Source: Corythucha ciliata
Taxonomy: Eukaryota; Arthropoda; Insecta; Hemiptera; Tingidae
Reading direction: 5' to 3'
Length of the DNA: 64,000 nt
NCBI GenBank assembly: GCA_038030265.1
Contig: CM075939.1
Coordinates: 38,297,253 to 38,361,252, forward strand
Below, one piece after another: positions 13,521 through 25,689 of the stretch. Under the pieces are notes generated by a model. It was not told the DNA's origin. It made no database searches and saw nothing but the letters and a program-made list of their open reading frames with translations. The translations under genes and the position numbers were made by a program. How positions within the stretch are numbered: position 1 is the stretch's first letter; each line of letters starts with the position of its first letter.

Positions 13521-13721
13521 CTAAACAAAACATTTTAGAGTTCCCACAAATGCTTCACAACTGTACTTAACGTCATTTCCCTTCGCACCATCCATCCCCG
13601 CCTGAAGAACTTTGAAATTTATTTTAAAATCACCAGATGCACCAATCGGGCTCCAACTACCGTTGATATCCTTCTGTCCATGTGCCAATTCACCGGTATA
13701 CTTTTCTCCCAAATCTGGCAT
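13521..13721 (-). CDS. Unrecognised ORF, possible terminal exon
   Basis: A 66-codon minus-strand ORF between ladder arrays whose translation looks protein-like rather than repetitive. It is Gly/Asp/Lys rich, with GEKYTGELAHGQKDINGSW near the N-terminus, alternating hydrophobic residues (DFKINFKVLQAG) and two Cys near the C-terminus (YSCEAF, LKCFV), ending in TAG. An in-frame TGA lies immediately before the ATG. The reading may therefore begin there, or at an acceptor-like tgccag directly downstream. I do not recognise the family. It could be the last exon of a small gene or a captured fragment. Confidence 0.3.
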   Translation of the reverse strand: MPDLGEKYTGELAHGQKDINGSWSPIGASGDFKINFKVLQAGMDGAKGNDVKYSCEAFVGTLKCFV

Positions 13722-13949
13722 TCATGCAAGTTCCCCATTTCAACCCGAAACTTCCAATTTTGGGGATAATTAATCAGCTCCCAAATGTTGAAAATTTGCG
13801 GCTCACGTCAGCTGTAGTGGGGTCTAGACCCCAAACGTCATTCGCGTTCATCACTAAAAGCCAAGATTCATCCATCTGGGTTTCCCGTCTTCGGGCAAGG
13901 AAAGGCCCGGAAGGGGGGAGAGGTTGAAGAAATGTATAGTTTCCCTCTA

Positions 13950-14640
13950 ATACTTGTAGAATCCATTTTCTTGTTACTTGCTTCGCCCCACAAGTATTGG
14001 AGGAAACGTCAGTGCGGGGGGAGGGGAAAATGCCGCATGGGGCGGCAAAATCAAAGTAGCCCCGGGCACTAAAAAGCAGGATCCGGGCCTGAGTTTCGAG
14101 CTTATAAGTAGCGGCTCTAAAGTGTAGAAAAAGCGCTTATTCGCGGCTAAAATTGCAAAGACGCCAATTCTCCTCTTCAATTCGTCGCTCAAACTAAGAA
14201 AAAGCTCTTTAAAAAACACTAAAAGTGGAAAAACTCGCCAATTCGTGTGGCTAAAATCATTAAAAAGCACTAATTCAAACTGACATAAATCTAAAACACG
14301 AATTCACGGCAATAAAATCGCTAATTAACGGGCAAAATTATGAAAAATTGCTAGTCCGCGGCCAAAATACAGAAAAATCCCTAGTTCGCGGCCAAAATGG
14401 AGAAACCCCACTAATTCTCAATTGAGAATGTCACCGAAGCGCTGACATGCGGAAAAAAAAACCCAAATCGCGGCTTCTGAAGGCAACTTTGTGGCTGCAT
14501 GAAGGTGAACAAAATCGCTATAACTCGCGGATGAATGAGGCTAATTCACAGATAAGTGGCAAGTCGCAGCTTCTGGAGGCAAAATTGAAAAAAAGCGCTA
14601 ATTCTTGACTACATATAAAAAAAAAGAATCGCTGGTGAAA
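13950..14640 (+). repeat. F1 ladder repeat array
   Basis: F1 units in forward orientation (ctaattcgcggctaaaat variants), including the recurring 'cgcggcttctgaaggcaact' word. The array stops just before the TE-like start CAGTGGCGGATCC at 14652. Confidence 0.8.
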
Positions 14641-14651
14641 GATTCCGCCGG

Positions 14652-16229
14652 CAGTGGCGGATCCAAGGGGGGCCATGATCCCTACCTTGTAGTCGCGAGG
14701 TCACTTTCACATAAACATAATCAAAAGCACCTCCCAAAATCTAACAAGGGATTGTCACATTCTCAAATTTTAGGGTGAAAGGTTCTGGTCTGAGGCAGAC
14801 GTGATATATTAGCCCCGTGAAGCGTTTCTAACAGAAAAATACTGTCCCTTAATAAACTGTCCAGAAATGAATATTTCATGTCGTCAGGTCGTCGGTATCA
14901 GCCGATTCTATTGACTCCAGTCCAGGGCCACTATAGTACGAGCGGACGGTGACAAAACGAAAGTTTTGTCCCAATTTTTGGTTTCCCTGTGTAGAGAAAC
15001 CACAAAATAGAAAGATTCAGCCGCTGATCAGACTTGTTAATGAAGGAAGGGCTTGAAAAATTGTGTTTCGCTCTACTAGAAATGGCTTGACAGCCATTAA
15101 CTGCTTCAAAATAGCCAAACTATGGCTATTCCCACCATAGAACCAGCTAAACTGACTGCAATCGCACACCCCAAAGTGGTTAAACTGACGATTAGCGCCT
15201 AGCAAATGGCTGAACTGACTATATTCGCGCCCTAATTGCCAAACCGGAAATTCCTGCTCTAAAAAATAGCCAAACGGACTTGAAGCGCCCTAAAAATGGC
15301 TAAGCTGACGCTGAAAATGGCTAAATCAACCATTTGCGCGCCAAAAATGGCAAAATCAACCATTTGCGCGCCAAAAATCAAAAATGGCTATTCGCGCGCC
15401 AACAATGGCTAATACTGATCATTCGCGTCTCTGGCTTGAAGGGCCATATTCGCGTTCCAAAAAAACGGTTAAACTGACTATTTGCACCCAGAAAATGCCT
15501 AAACACATGATTCCAGCCCTGAAAAGTTCAAAATCGACCATTCGCGAGCAACTAATGGCCAAACTGACCATTCTTTGCTTTTGGCTTGACGTGACTATTT
15601 TTATGGCCTGAAAAATGGCAAAAATGACGATTCGCGTCTTGAAAATGGCTAAACTGACTGGCGATTCACGCTCTAAAAATGGCGAAACTGACTTTACGAG
15701 CCCTGAATTTGCGCCCTAAAATGCCTGAACAGGTGATTCCAGCCCTAAATACGGGCAAAACTGACCATTCACGAGTGGAAAATGGCTGAATATGCAATGC
15801 CGAAAACTGACGATTCTTGCCTTGAAAATATCGCACTGTCTAATATTCACTTGTTATACAAAGACCAGACAATTTGCCCCTTGGAAATGGCAAACATGAC
15901 CATTCGCAACCTAAAAATGGTGTGACGGACTATTTGCACCACACAAACGGCAAAACTGACTGTTTGCGTCCGAAAGTCGTCTTTACTGCATTTGCTCCAT
16001 GTATGTATATGTATACAGCTTAAATGACGCTATTCATGGCACGCCTGATGTGACTTGCTGCGCCGAAAAAAATTGCCAAATAGGAGGTTATTCGCACCCT
16101 TAAAAAATATTAATTGACTCAATCGGTGAACCATTCGACCCCCCCCCCCCCCCCGAACACACAGTTTTCATCTTACCAACTGAAGTTATGGAGAGGGCTC
16201 AACCCTCCTGAGCCTGAGATCCGTGACTG
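14652..16229 (+). mobile_element. Candidate F2 ladder transposon with CAGTGGCGGATC ends
   Basis: The left end reads CAGTGGCGGATCCAAGGGG and the right end reads GAGATCCGTGACTG. The right end is the inverse of the left end with two mismatches over about a dozen bases. The body from about 15.06 to 16.1 kb is a degenerate ~30 bp ladder of aaaatggctaaactgaccat followed by tcgcgcccta, which is the reverse orientation of the F2 arrays elsewhere. A C15 run sits near 16139, close to the right end. No transposase is encoded, so if it is a transposon it is non-autonomous. No clear target-site duplication was resolved. Confidence 0.5.
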
Positions 16230-17639
16230 CTAAGGTTGAACCTTTGCAGTGTACTGTGGTTTGGAATCTGGTGTCACAGCGAAAACCACTTCAACCGCTC
16301 GTCAAAATACGCGGTTTTGCCAATGTTTTTAAAATTGTTGGTCGTTTTTGCCAGAAATTGCCCGGGGACGACGGTTTTTAGGCTGAACGTTTATGTTTTC
16401 AAAGTGTTTCTATTTGAACTGGACGTGGTTTATGAGACCCTTGGGCATTTACCACAACCATTTACGACTAGAAAACGTGCCAAAGAGGTCAAAAGATAAG
16501 GGCGGGAGCAAGATTGAACGCGCATATTTTCGGGTTCCAAAACTGCGGTGGACAGGATGGGGGTCATGGCCCCCTCCTTGAGCAAACTCTGGATCCGCGC
16601 CTGTCCCTCGGAGGCACCAAATCTCTGTAAGGCCGGCACTGTTGATGCCTCATTTGAAGAAATGCCCGGGGCGGGCCACCCCCGCGTACGCTACGCCACT
16701 AGAAATAGCCCAACATTTGGAATATAAAATGGCAAAACTATACTTATTCTCAATTCCGAATTTTTGAAAAGTTCAACTTTTTTAACTGACTGATTTTGCC
16801 CGCGTCGTTGTGTTCATCGCGGGGGTGGACACAGATTTAATGGTTTTGATGTCTGACCAAATATCATTCATGATTCCATTGAGGCGAAATAGTGGACTAT
16901 TCTTCAAGTAGTTTACGAAGGACATAATATTTATTATTTCGGTTCGGAACCGGGTTTCGGTTCATTCTAGACCATCTTTGAACCCAATTAGATAGACCGA
17001 AGATGTTCGGTAGAATGGACCGAAAACCGGTTAACCATAATATTATAATTATTTTGGAGCGATTACCTCCTTCGAAATTCACCAAATATTACTCTGGGAG
17101 CCCACCGTATGGGAAATCCTGATCATTTGATTGTGTCTGGCACCTGCAAAGGACGTTTTTTTATGGTCAAGGAGATGACACTTATGAGATCGCCGGACAT
17201 TTTTCGTGGGACAGGAGTTCATAACAGAAGTGCATAACAGAGGGTGTTGACGACTGGAGGGAGTAAAAAGTCGTTTCCCGCGACGAATATACGAATAACT
17301 CCATCCAAATTGATCGTACATAGCGCTGTGAGCGAGCTTTAAAAATGTGAAATTCCGAGGCTTACTAGTGGTCATTTGAAACTGGATGGCGATGGTGGTT
17401 TTCCAGTTTATTGGTTGGGTAGAACCAATTTTCACACTTGCCAGCCGTTTTCAAGCAGTCCAAAGTGGTGTTCACAAGCAGAATATCAGAAGACAGTGTC
17501 ATCTCCTAGCTTAGACCATAAAAAATGTCCTACGCGAGTCCCAGACCCAAACTGATTGTGAGAATATGTCTGAGACCTATGAGTGGGGGGGAGGATGCAA
17601 AATGAAACATCTTGTTTCTTTTTACTTTCTGCGGCTACA
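16230..17639. other. Unassigned, with a TE-like end near 16.6 kb
   Basis: At 16556-16604 the minus strand reads CAGGCGCGGATCCAGAGTTT followed by a G-rich stretch, matching the left part of the element at 52.22 kb. ORFs 16236-16499 (+) and 17079-17435 (-) have no recognised domain. The latter is non-repetitive (118 codons) but has no family resemblance that I can name. Confidence 0.4.
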
Positions 17640-18306
17640 ACCCTACTTCTTCATTTTTCCTTCAAGACAAGGTCAAATTTATCAACACCCTAGCCAAAAA
17701 TCCTGACTTCAATGTTGCCTCAGGATTTCTCGATCATAACTAAGCCACTCCTGACCGGAATGTTGAGGCTGGAACGAAGTGCATTGCAGCCGTTTACTCA
17801 GGCAACAGAGGGCAATCTTTCAACCAACTAAGATTCCTACTGTTCCCCTGTTCCCTGTGAGTGTGTGTTGAGAGCCCTCTTAAAAAACTCTTTCAACTTG
17901 GCATCGTTGCCCCCAGTGAACTGGCCGTTCCCCAACATTCTTTAAGGACGTTCTTGCAAGTACAGAAGTGGAGGGACTAGCATATCAACACAGAGTAACT
18001 GGGATATGAAAATACGCCCCAGATGGTTTGATATACACATCCACACGACTCAGCCTCTAGCACCTGAGGAATATATCGCTCTACTCCATTTCTTGTAGGA
18101 AAGTCGGGATCAAGTGCTCAGCCACTTGTGCCCACTGCAAGGGGCTTGTGTGTCTCAATTCTATAAGTGATCAGCATCATGAAATTACCTTCAAGTCCGA
18201 CGGAAGACGAATATCATGTGGAGCCGTGGAAGAGGAGAAAGAACAAGAACTTAATTCCGACGACGGCTCCCTCGAACAAGCCGAACCGTCTAAAATAAGA
18301 AGCTAA
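17640..18306 (+). pseudogene. Broken copy of a multicopy Cys-rich (CXC-like) arthropod gene
   Basis: Plus-strand frames give recognisable but interrupted protein. First comes DKVKFINTLAKNPDFNVASG, then CIAAVYSGNRGQSFNQLRF, then degraded sequence. From 18091 an open frame reads SCRKVGIKCSATCAHCKGLV, then CLNSISDQ and an acidic tail, ending in TAA at 18304-18306. The spacing C-x6-C-x3-C-x2-C-x4-C resembles the cysteine cluster at the end of long uncharacterised proteins found in many copies in insect genomes and often taken to be transposon-linked. In-frame stops around 17742, 18040 and 18096 in the other frames and a frame change before 18091 show it is not functional. Family naming is from memory, and the exact element class is unknown to me. 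Confidence 0.5.
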
Positions 18307-18745
18307 AATGTGGTTTGGAAATGGTAATTTTTACATTTTCAACCTGCAGGCGTTAAAATTTGAGGGTTGTTAACTTTTAGTGAAGTTGATGAACAGTCAC
18401 TGACCGGCAATTGCGGCTGACCGGCTCGAACGATTGCGATGTTCCAATTGTCATTCGACAGGGAGTTTGATGCTCTTTGAAAACGGAAATAGTACCATTT
18501 TTAGTACTTTTCGAGATCGAGTTATACGCGACAAACTGGAAAAAGTGCAAAAATGTATCGGTTTTTAGGCTCTCCAATCTTAAGCATAACCAAGAAACCG
18601 TCGCAAACTCAAAACTTTGTTATTTAGGACCCCCAAGAGGGATTAATGCAATTTCCAGCTCTCGAGCAATTTTACTGACCCGATTCGTGCATTTGAGTTC
18701 CGAGAGGGAGTTTCTCTCTGGTGGGGTTCGCTCTTACCGCGAGCT
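18307..18745. other. Unassigned sequence
   Basis: No gene recognised. ORF 18477-18767 runs into the tRNA-like unit and lacks domain motifs. Confidence 0.4.
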
Positions 18746-18831
18746 TCTCAGGCTAGCTCAGTGGTAGAACGCCTGGCGCGAAACTAGGAGGTCGTGGGTT
18801 CGAATCCCGTCTTGGAAGCAATTTTTTCTCG
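18741..18831 (+). ncRNA. tRNA-like pol III unit (pseudo-tRNA or SINE head)
   Basis: A perfect A-box-like word (TAGCTCAGTGG) at about 18753 and B-box (GGTTCGAATCC) at about 18796 are correctly spaced. The anticodon arm folds as CCTGG/CTAGG with loop CGCGAAA. Position 33 is G instead of the universal T, and the acceptor stem has a mismatch and a 2-nt offset, so it is unlikely to be a working tRNA. If the G were T the anticodon would read CGA (Ser). A T6 run (pol III terminator) follows at about 18820. Best read as a pseudo-tRNA or the head of a tRNA-derived SINE. Confidence 0.55.
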
Positions 18832-19249
18832 GAACTCAAAACAAGTAAAAATAGTAAGTATTTAGCTTCAATAAAGTTTAATTCTTTATTTTCAGCCTCC
18901 CCACCCCCTCGAATTCACAAGCGTGACTAGGGTGGTGCGGTGAGCGGGGAGTAATCCCTTTAAAAGTCCTTGGACAAGGGTCGTCTAAATTTCAAGTAAT
19001 TAGCTTGAATACAGAAAAATGACTATTTTTAGCTTATCCATGGATGTTGGTATGTGAATGGGTCGTACGGTTGGACAGCGATTTGGCTCCTTTCCCCGAA
19101 TTTCAGTCTATCCGACCTGGAGAATATAACACGTTGCAAGTGATATCAGCAAAGAGAGTGCGAGCCGAATATTCGGTTGAGCCCCCGAAAGCGCTAGTAT
19201 TATAGTAGCTATAACTACTTATATCAGCTGCTATCTGCTAATAAGCGAT
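18832..19249. other. Subterminal region shared with other F1 elements
   Basis: 19.07-19.20 kb matches 24.15-24.27 kb and 54.00-54.12 kb in order (tttggctcctttc, atccgacctg, gataacagcaaagag-type words, attcgattgagcccccga). It therefore belongs to the left part of a dispersed element preceding the ladder. Confidence 0.55.
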
Positions 19250-20963
19250 GACTCGTGGTCTCGCGATGCAACTTCCAGACTAAAATTAAGAAAAAATCGC
19301 TGATTCGAGGTGCATGGAGGCCATTCTACGAATAAATTATGGAAATCAACGCAAAAGTGTTGTATTTGGGCCAACCCCGCGGTTAAAGTTTAGAAAACAA
19401 GCTACAATATTGACAAAAAAATACGCTTTCAAGTTAAAATTGGAGAAAAATGGCAAATTCAAAACTGAAATGGTGAAAAAACGCCCATTCGTGCATGAAA
19501 AAGGGAATAGGGTGCTAAATGGCCGCAGAATTAGCAAAAAACGCCATTTCACAGCTGAAATTGGGAAAATTGCTAATTTGCAATTTGCAGATATAAAGTT
19601 GAGGAAAAACGTTAATTCGCGGATACAAATGAAGAAAATCACTAATTCGCGGGTAAAATTGCAAAAATCGACTATTAGCGCACCTAACACTAAGAAAAAC
19701 GCTAATTTTCACTTCAAATTGAGAAAAAGTGCTAATTCTCAGCTAAAAATGGAAAAAATTTGCTAATTTTAAGCTTAAATTGAGTCAAACGCCAATTCTT
19801 GGCAAAAATTGAGAAAACTCGGTAGGTAATGCATGGGTTGGAAACGCTAGCACGCTGCTAAAATTTAGAAAAAGCGAAAATTCGCTAGATACTAAAATTG
19901 AGGAACATCACTAATTCTCGGATTAAGTGTCGTGAAATTTATAATTTAAATACGCACCTTTTGAAGGCATGTTTGTGGCTAAAATTCAGAAAAATGGCTA
20001 ATTCATGCATGGCTATAATGTTAAAAAAATACGCTAATTCAGGGCTAGAATTGAAAAGAAGTAATAATCTATGCCTACAAAAGTTATATAAAATTGCTAA
20101 TGCGGTGGTAAAATGTTAAAAACCGCTAATTTGCGGGTAATATAGAAAATAAATAATTAATCTGGTCAAAATTAAGAGAAAGTCTAAAAATTGAGAAAAT
20201 TGGTAATTCGCTGCTAAAAATTGAAAAAGTTGCCAATTTACAGCTAAAATTGCGCCAAACGCCAATTTGTGGCTGAAACTTAGAAAATTCGCTAATTAAC
20301 ATGTTTGAAATGCTACGACGCCACTATACAATTAAGAAAAAGCGCTAATTCGCGGCTAAAATTGAGAAAAATTCCAATTTGCACCAAAAACTGAATACAC
20401 GCCAATACTCATGCATTGCGTATGGTGAACCAAAAAAATCCTAATTCGTGAAAAGTCCCCCTATTTTGCGGCTAATATTGAGGAAAACAGTTAAGAAAAA
20501 CGTTTATTTCCAGCTAAAACTGAGAATAGTGCTAATCCCCTGGTAAACAAATTTAAAAATCGCTAATATGCTACTAAAATTGAGGAAAACGCCAAACCTC
20601 GTGGATAATTAAGAAACATCGCTTACGGAATAAAAACGCTACTTTGCTGCTAAGTTGAGAAAATGCGCAAATTCATGGCTATGGGAGGGAGTGGGGCAAA
20701 ACCGCTAATCCGCGGCTGAAATTGAGAAGAAAGATACACCCGGCCAAAGTTGAGAAAAGCGTTAATTTGCGGGTAGTATCCAAAAATCGCCCTTAGCTGA
20801 GAGATTGAGGCTATGATGAGGCCAGCAAGATGTCCAGATTCAAGAGTGTGCTGGCTGGGTGGAATGATGACTAAAATGTGAAATTCCCCCCTCCTCCTCC
20901 TCCCCCTAACGAGATTTCGATCTGATCCCCCCCCCCCAGGACTAATTCCTAGCTATGCCACTG
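19250..20963 (+). mobile_element. F1 ladder block, paralogue of 58.4-60.5 kb
   Basis: Starts with the marker ctcgcgatgcaacttccaga, continues through about 1.5 kb of F1 units, then a non-ladder tail (gaggctatgatgaggccagc and onward), a C-rich stretch and the end ctagctatgCCACTG. The whole order is repeated at 58.48-60.48 kb with about 85-90% similarity by eye. The right end is the inverse of CAGTGGCATAGCTAG. The long ORF 19314-19766, with a ~10-residue Lys/Asn-rich periodicity, is a repeat by-product. Confidence 0.65.
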
Positions 20964-23900
20964 CAACTTATTGGTTAAAATTGAGAAAAAACTATAATTC
21001 AACGCCGTGTAAAAATTACGTTACCTCATGGGCCCCGGATATAGGTGTAGGTCCACCACAATGGATGGAACCTTCCTTTATGTAAAAAAAAAAAAATTAT
21101 TCAGTAGCCCTTATAGACTATAAGGTCGCGCTATCGTAATACAAACGTGGGACGGGGAGAGGGCTTTGAACACGCCCAGTGTCTAGTGCATGTTGTCTGA
21201 TTTGTGATAGATGTGTCATTTTCTGCTATAGTGAATGATCAGATAAGTGTAAAACGATTTCTGCTTCATTCTCCAAGCCCCTTTTTCATTGATCGGACTA
21301 CAGGCTCTAAAATAACCTTGAAAGAAAAATTTAGAACACAGAGATTTCAACCTTTTTATGTAATTAAATTTTACTTTATATTGGTCTACCTATCGGGTTT
21401 GGTGGCGTACTGTGTTATACGAGCGACCCACCAACACCTACCGCTTTTGAAGATACGAATACACTCCTCTGAAACGCCGATAATGCTTTTTGATTTGGAT
21501 AATTTAGTTCAGCGGTTGGGCTGCGGGTGTGGGCAAGGGGCGGCGGCGGCGTATCTTGAATTGTTTGATAACAACCACTTCCTTAAAGAGTCTCACTTTG
21601 ATTTCCACGATGTTATTTAATTTTTACTTTTTTAGAACGACTAAAAACCACGACAAATCCCCCTGAGATTCAGTCCAACCTCCTCAAAGATTTGATGCTG
21701 GTAGACGCGTACACTTCCCCGTCCTCTGTTTCAATAGAGCTTGACTTCTATAGTTAGTCACGAAGCGGTTAATGTTCTAACGTCACAAGAATTTTTACTG
21801 TAAGACATTTTTTCTTTTTTTTCTGTAATTTTTACGCTGCGAAGCTGAAATGCGCGCATCAACAGTACATTATTTATTTCAATTTTGTAATCAATTAACT
21901 ATTTCTTTTTTCATTACATCATTCGTTTCACTCAAGCAGGGAGCGCCGGACTATCAAGACCGGTCCTGTTCGCATTTCATTTCATTTGTACAGGATGGTG
22001 TAAAATAATTTTAATAATAACCCTAGACACAAAAACCCCCGAAATTTGTACGGACATTTCGTACCATTAATACTATTTTCATTTCAAAATTAACACTATT
22101 AGCGAGCTTTTTCGCAAAGCGAATTAAATTAGACTAATACTGAGTAAATAAATTTTAAAAAGTATACTAACGTCCTCGAAAATAGAGCCGACATTTGCTG
22201 TCACAAGTAGGAACGGCGTTGTCGCTACTGCCATGGCTGAGTGTGTGTGTGTTCTTGGAAGGGGGAAGGGTGGTTGGAGTACCGCACCAAAACCAAGACT
22301 TTAAAATAAGCTTCGGAATTTCAAGCGAATTTTGAATTCATTTCAAAAGATTTTAGTTCAAAGAGATCACTTGGTACGAGTCAAAATTTGTTTCAAAATA
22401 GATTCAAATTCCAGAGTATTATTATTGCAATTTATCGAACTAAAAGGGTCATTTTTACTCGTTCACGCAATTAAAATCTAAGTGAAAAGAGTACCCCGCG
22501 ACGCGACGCCCGATTTTTATTTTTTTCAAATTTTACGTTTTTAAACTTCCTCGAACTTCGAACATCTCTCGAGGGCAAGCCTCACAAGACTGGCTATACA
22601 ACAAACCACGCCCCCCCCCCTTGCTTGGGGAAGGCATTGACGTCAATACCTACTCCCCCGTTTTGTGTCACCCGCCTGTCTCTCTTCTCGTCTGCGTCTA
22701 CCCGCACGCACGATTACGATCACACACTCGCAAGTTTCCCCTCCGCCCACTCCCCGCCCACCTATCAACACCAGTCGTCAACCCTTTTCCAAATCATCAC
22801 AGGGGGGCCTATGGGTGAATACGGCTGATGACGAGGGGAGAGACCATTACGCGTCAGTTAGGAATCGGGGGGGGGGGGTAATACCTACGTCTCAACTGTC
22901 GCGTCGTCGTCGTCCTCCGAACCCGGCACAATCACAAAAAATTGGAAGAGTAGAGATTTAAAAGCGATAAATAGTTGACTATGACGGAGATTGGAAAGCG
23001 GAGCTCTTTATTTTCGGACAGATGCCAGAGCAATAGGACAAGGACGTCAAGGGCAGTATTACATTGTAAGTTTAGCAGGTGAAACCGAAAAGACAAAATG
23101 GGGTTAGGTACAAGATAGAATCAACGTCTTGTTGAATCTATTCATCAGTAAATCAAGGAATAAAACTGTAAAAAACGAGAAAGAATATTTTATCATAATG
23201 TATTTATGATGTGTGGTGTGAATTACTGTCGACTTAAGAAAACAAAGTGCCACTATACGGGCTTGGTCAGGGAGTTGGGGGGAGGGGTTGTTTGACATAT
23301 TTCAAGATAAATGCTTTGTAAGTTGTTTTTCTGGCTCGAAAATCACAATTTGTTCGCCCATTCAAAATCTCATGAAAACAGAATGCGCTTGTACCTGTAT
23401 GTTCCCACTAATATTCTGATATTCTTCAAAAATACCACGATGGCTTTAAGTACACCAAACATGTTTCTTTGGTGGATAGCAAGAGGTGAGGAGGGAGGCA
23501 ACCGCAAGACTGCTATAATTTTGACTCTATTGCGTAAAAACCGGGAAATGACCGAATGAGAAACTCAGTAAACTTTACCTATTTGAAAACCGCATACATA
23601 AGGGGGCATATAAGTACACCCCCCGCCCACCACAGCCGTGCCCAAAACTTTTTCTTGGGAGGGGTTTTCAAATTACAAAATTATATGTATACAATAATTT
23701 TTAAAAAATAAATAAAGGAGGAGTTTCTTCTTTCAAGATACGCGAGTATTCGAGGGATTCAATCGTCCCTGTGACACAGAGGTGGGAACCGATGCACTAA
23801 AATACCCTCACCCATTGTGTTCACTGCAGAAGAGTCCCGGGTCTCTAAACTCCCCAAACTCGTAATTAATTTCAAGCTATAAACTGCCACTTCAGTTGCA

Positions 23901-24023
23901 CACCTGCGATCATTCGATAACAAGATCAAATTCCCCCCATCCCCGCAGCTCCCGTAGGTCTTTATAGACCGCTAAAATTGAAAAGGCACACTGATTTGTT
24001 GTTTTAGGGTAAGTCCGTGGCTA
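20964..24023. other. Intergenic, no recognised gene
   Basis: Contains a 138-codon ORF at 21204-21620 (+) that opens with GTG, not ATG. It has one hydrophobic stretch (FYFILVYLSGLVAYCV) and the end YLELFDNNHFLKESHFDF. I do not recognise it. Also present are a GT microsatellite near 22240, G/C runs near 22611 and 22868, and small Pro-rich ORFs at 22.6-22.9 kb. No splice-consistent gene model was found. Confidence 0.4.
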
Positions 24024-25330
24024 CAGTAGAGTACCGAGGTAGGGGCGAGGGGGGCGGACCACCCCGGGCCCCCTGACAGGCGGGGCCCCCGAAAAGCTTA
24101 AATAAGGAAAAATGAGGATTTTTAGATTCATTCATGTGAAAAGGTTGGACAGCGATTTGGCTCCTTTCTACGAATTTCACTCTAGTATATCCGACCTGCG
24201 GAGATTATAACGTTACAAGTGATAACAGCAAAGAGTGTGGGCTGACTATTCGATTGAGCCCCCGAGAGTGCTATTCTGGTGGCTGAAATACAGCAATTTG
24301 CGCCTTCTTGAGGAAAATTCATGGATAAAATAGAGAAAATAGACCGTCCCCAGTTTCGTTAGGTCCTTACAAGCGCACTAATGTACTGATAGGCAATTTA
24401 GAACTGGCGGACGCGGCAAAAACTTATGAAAATGCGCTAATACTCGTGGCTATAACCGAGAAAAAGCGCTGATTCGTGGTCTCACGATGCAACTTCCAGA
24501 CAGAGATTGAGAAAAAAATCGTTGATTCGCAGTGTCCGCGGATAAAATGTAGAAATCAATGCAAAAGTGTTGTTTTTGGGCCAAGCCCGCGGCTACAATT
24601 GGGAATACACGCTACTAATTCAAGGTTGTACAAGTAAAAAAGAAACATCGCGCTGATATCGACAAAAACAACGCTAATTCGATTAAAATTGGGCCAAAAT
24701 GGCAAATTCACAACTGAAATGGCGAAAAGATATGCTAATTCGCTGCAAAATTATCAGAAGACGCTATTTAACAGCTGAAATGAAGAAAAATCACTAATTC
24801 GCGGATAAAGTTGAGGAAAAACGCTGTTTCGCGGATGTGAAAATGAAGAAAATCACTAATTCCCGGCTGAAATTGAGAAAACGCAAATCCGTATAGCTTC
24901 TGAAAGATTCGAGGCTCAAACTGAGAACCACCGCTAAACCATAGCAGAAAGTAGAAAAAAATTGCGTATGCGAGGCTAAAATCTAAGCTGATGTGGTGCT
25001 AAAATGGAGAAGAACCCGCTAATTTGCAGCTAATATTGTGAAACATTATTTTTGTTGTTGTTATGAAACATCGCTGATTCACAGGATATAAAAGCTACTT
25101 TGCTGCTAAATTACGAAAAAGCGCGTGTTTATGTCTGTAAGTTGGGGGGGGGGGGATACCCCACTAATCCGCGCTAATTTGCGGCGAATAGCGCTAATTT
25201 GCTGGTAAAGTTGACAAAAAGCACTCATTCGCGGCTAAAATGGAGAAATTCGCTGTTTGGCGGATAGGTTGGGGAAATAGCGGCGATTTGCCTAAAATAA
25301 GGTAAAGGCCTTGGCTACAATAAGGAAAAG
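24024..25330 (+). mobile_element. F1 ladder element copy
   Basis: The left end CAGTAGAGTACCGAGGTAGG is followed by a G/C-rich subterminal stretch, then the same ordered markers as 53.85 kb (cgaaaagcttaaa, ggatttttag, tttggctcc, ttgagcccccga, tcacgatgcaacttccaga), then F1 units. A G-run is present near 25145. The right terminus is not clear: F1 units continue to the THAP remnant. Confidence 0.6.
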
Positions 25331-25351
25331 GCCTTAGCGGTTACCAATCTC

Positions 25352-25687
25352 TCAAGGGTGAATCCAGAGAAAACTGCTGCGTCTTCGGTTGCTCCTCCCG
25401 TCGTAACCGAGACACCACATTGTCATTTCATTGTTTCCCAAACATTGAGGGTTCAACGGTGTCAGCTATCAATTAGCCCAGTGTTGGGAGAATGTCGACC
25501 GCCGAAAGGCTTAGGAGTTTGCTTGACGTTTGAGAGTGTAAATGTATCAGAAACCATGTTCGTCTGTTCTCGTCACTTTTGGCCAACTGACTACTTTTTT
25601 CCCGGAACGTTACGGACGTTGACCCCGAAAAAACACTTTAAAAAAACACAAAACTTGTTATCATTTAACATATGTTGGAAGTACTAG
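25352..25687 (+). pseudogene. Degenerate THAP-domain remnant
   Basis: One frame starting near 25366 reads RENCCVFGCSSRRNRDTTLS then FHCFPN, the first part of a THAP zinc finger (C-x4-C here, with the following aromatic Phe-Pro). After an in-frame TAG, a second frame reads TMFVCSRHFWPTDYFFPG, the C-x2-H half with the conserved (S/R)HF and DYF. The two halves are in different frames with an eroded middle, so this is a dead fragment. THAP domains occur in P-element-type transposases and in host regulators; the origin here cannot be told. F1 ladder flanks both sides. Confidence 0.65.
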
Positions 25688-25689
25688 CG

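Noticed and set aside
18753..18820. Functional tRNA-Ser(CGA)
   Set aside because: Position 33 is G, the acceptor stem is mismatched, and there is no long variable arm as required for tRNA-Ser.
19314..19766. 150-codon ORF with Lys/Asn-rich periodic sequence
   Set aside because: It is the F1 ladder read in one frame: the period near 30 bp gives a ~10-residue repeat (KKITNSRVKLQKS). Paralogous block 58.5-59.0 kb has stops in the same frame.
21204..21620. 138-codon ORF as a gene
   Set aside because: Opens with GTG, has no ATG until near its C-terminal third, and has no recognised domain or supporting splice sites. Kept only as a remark in the intergenic entry.
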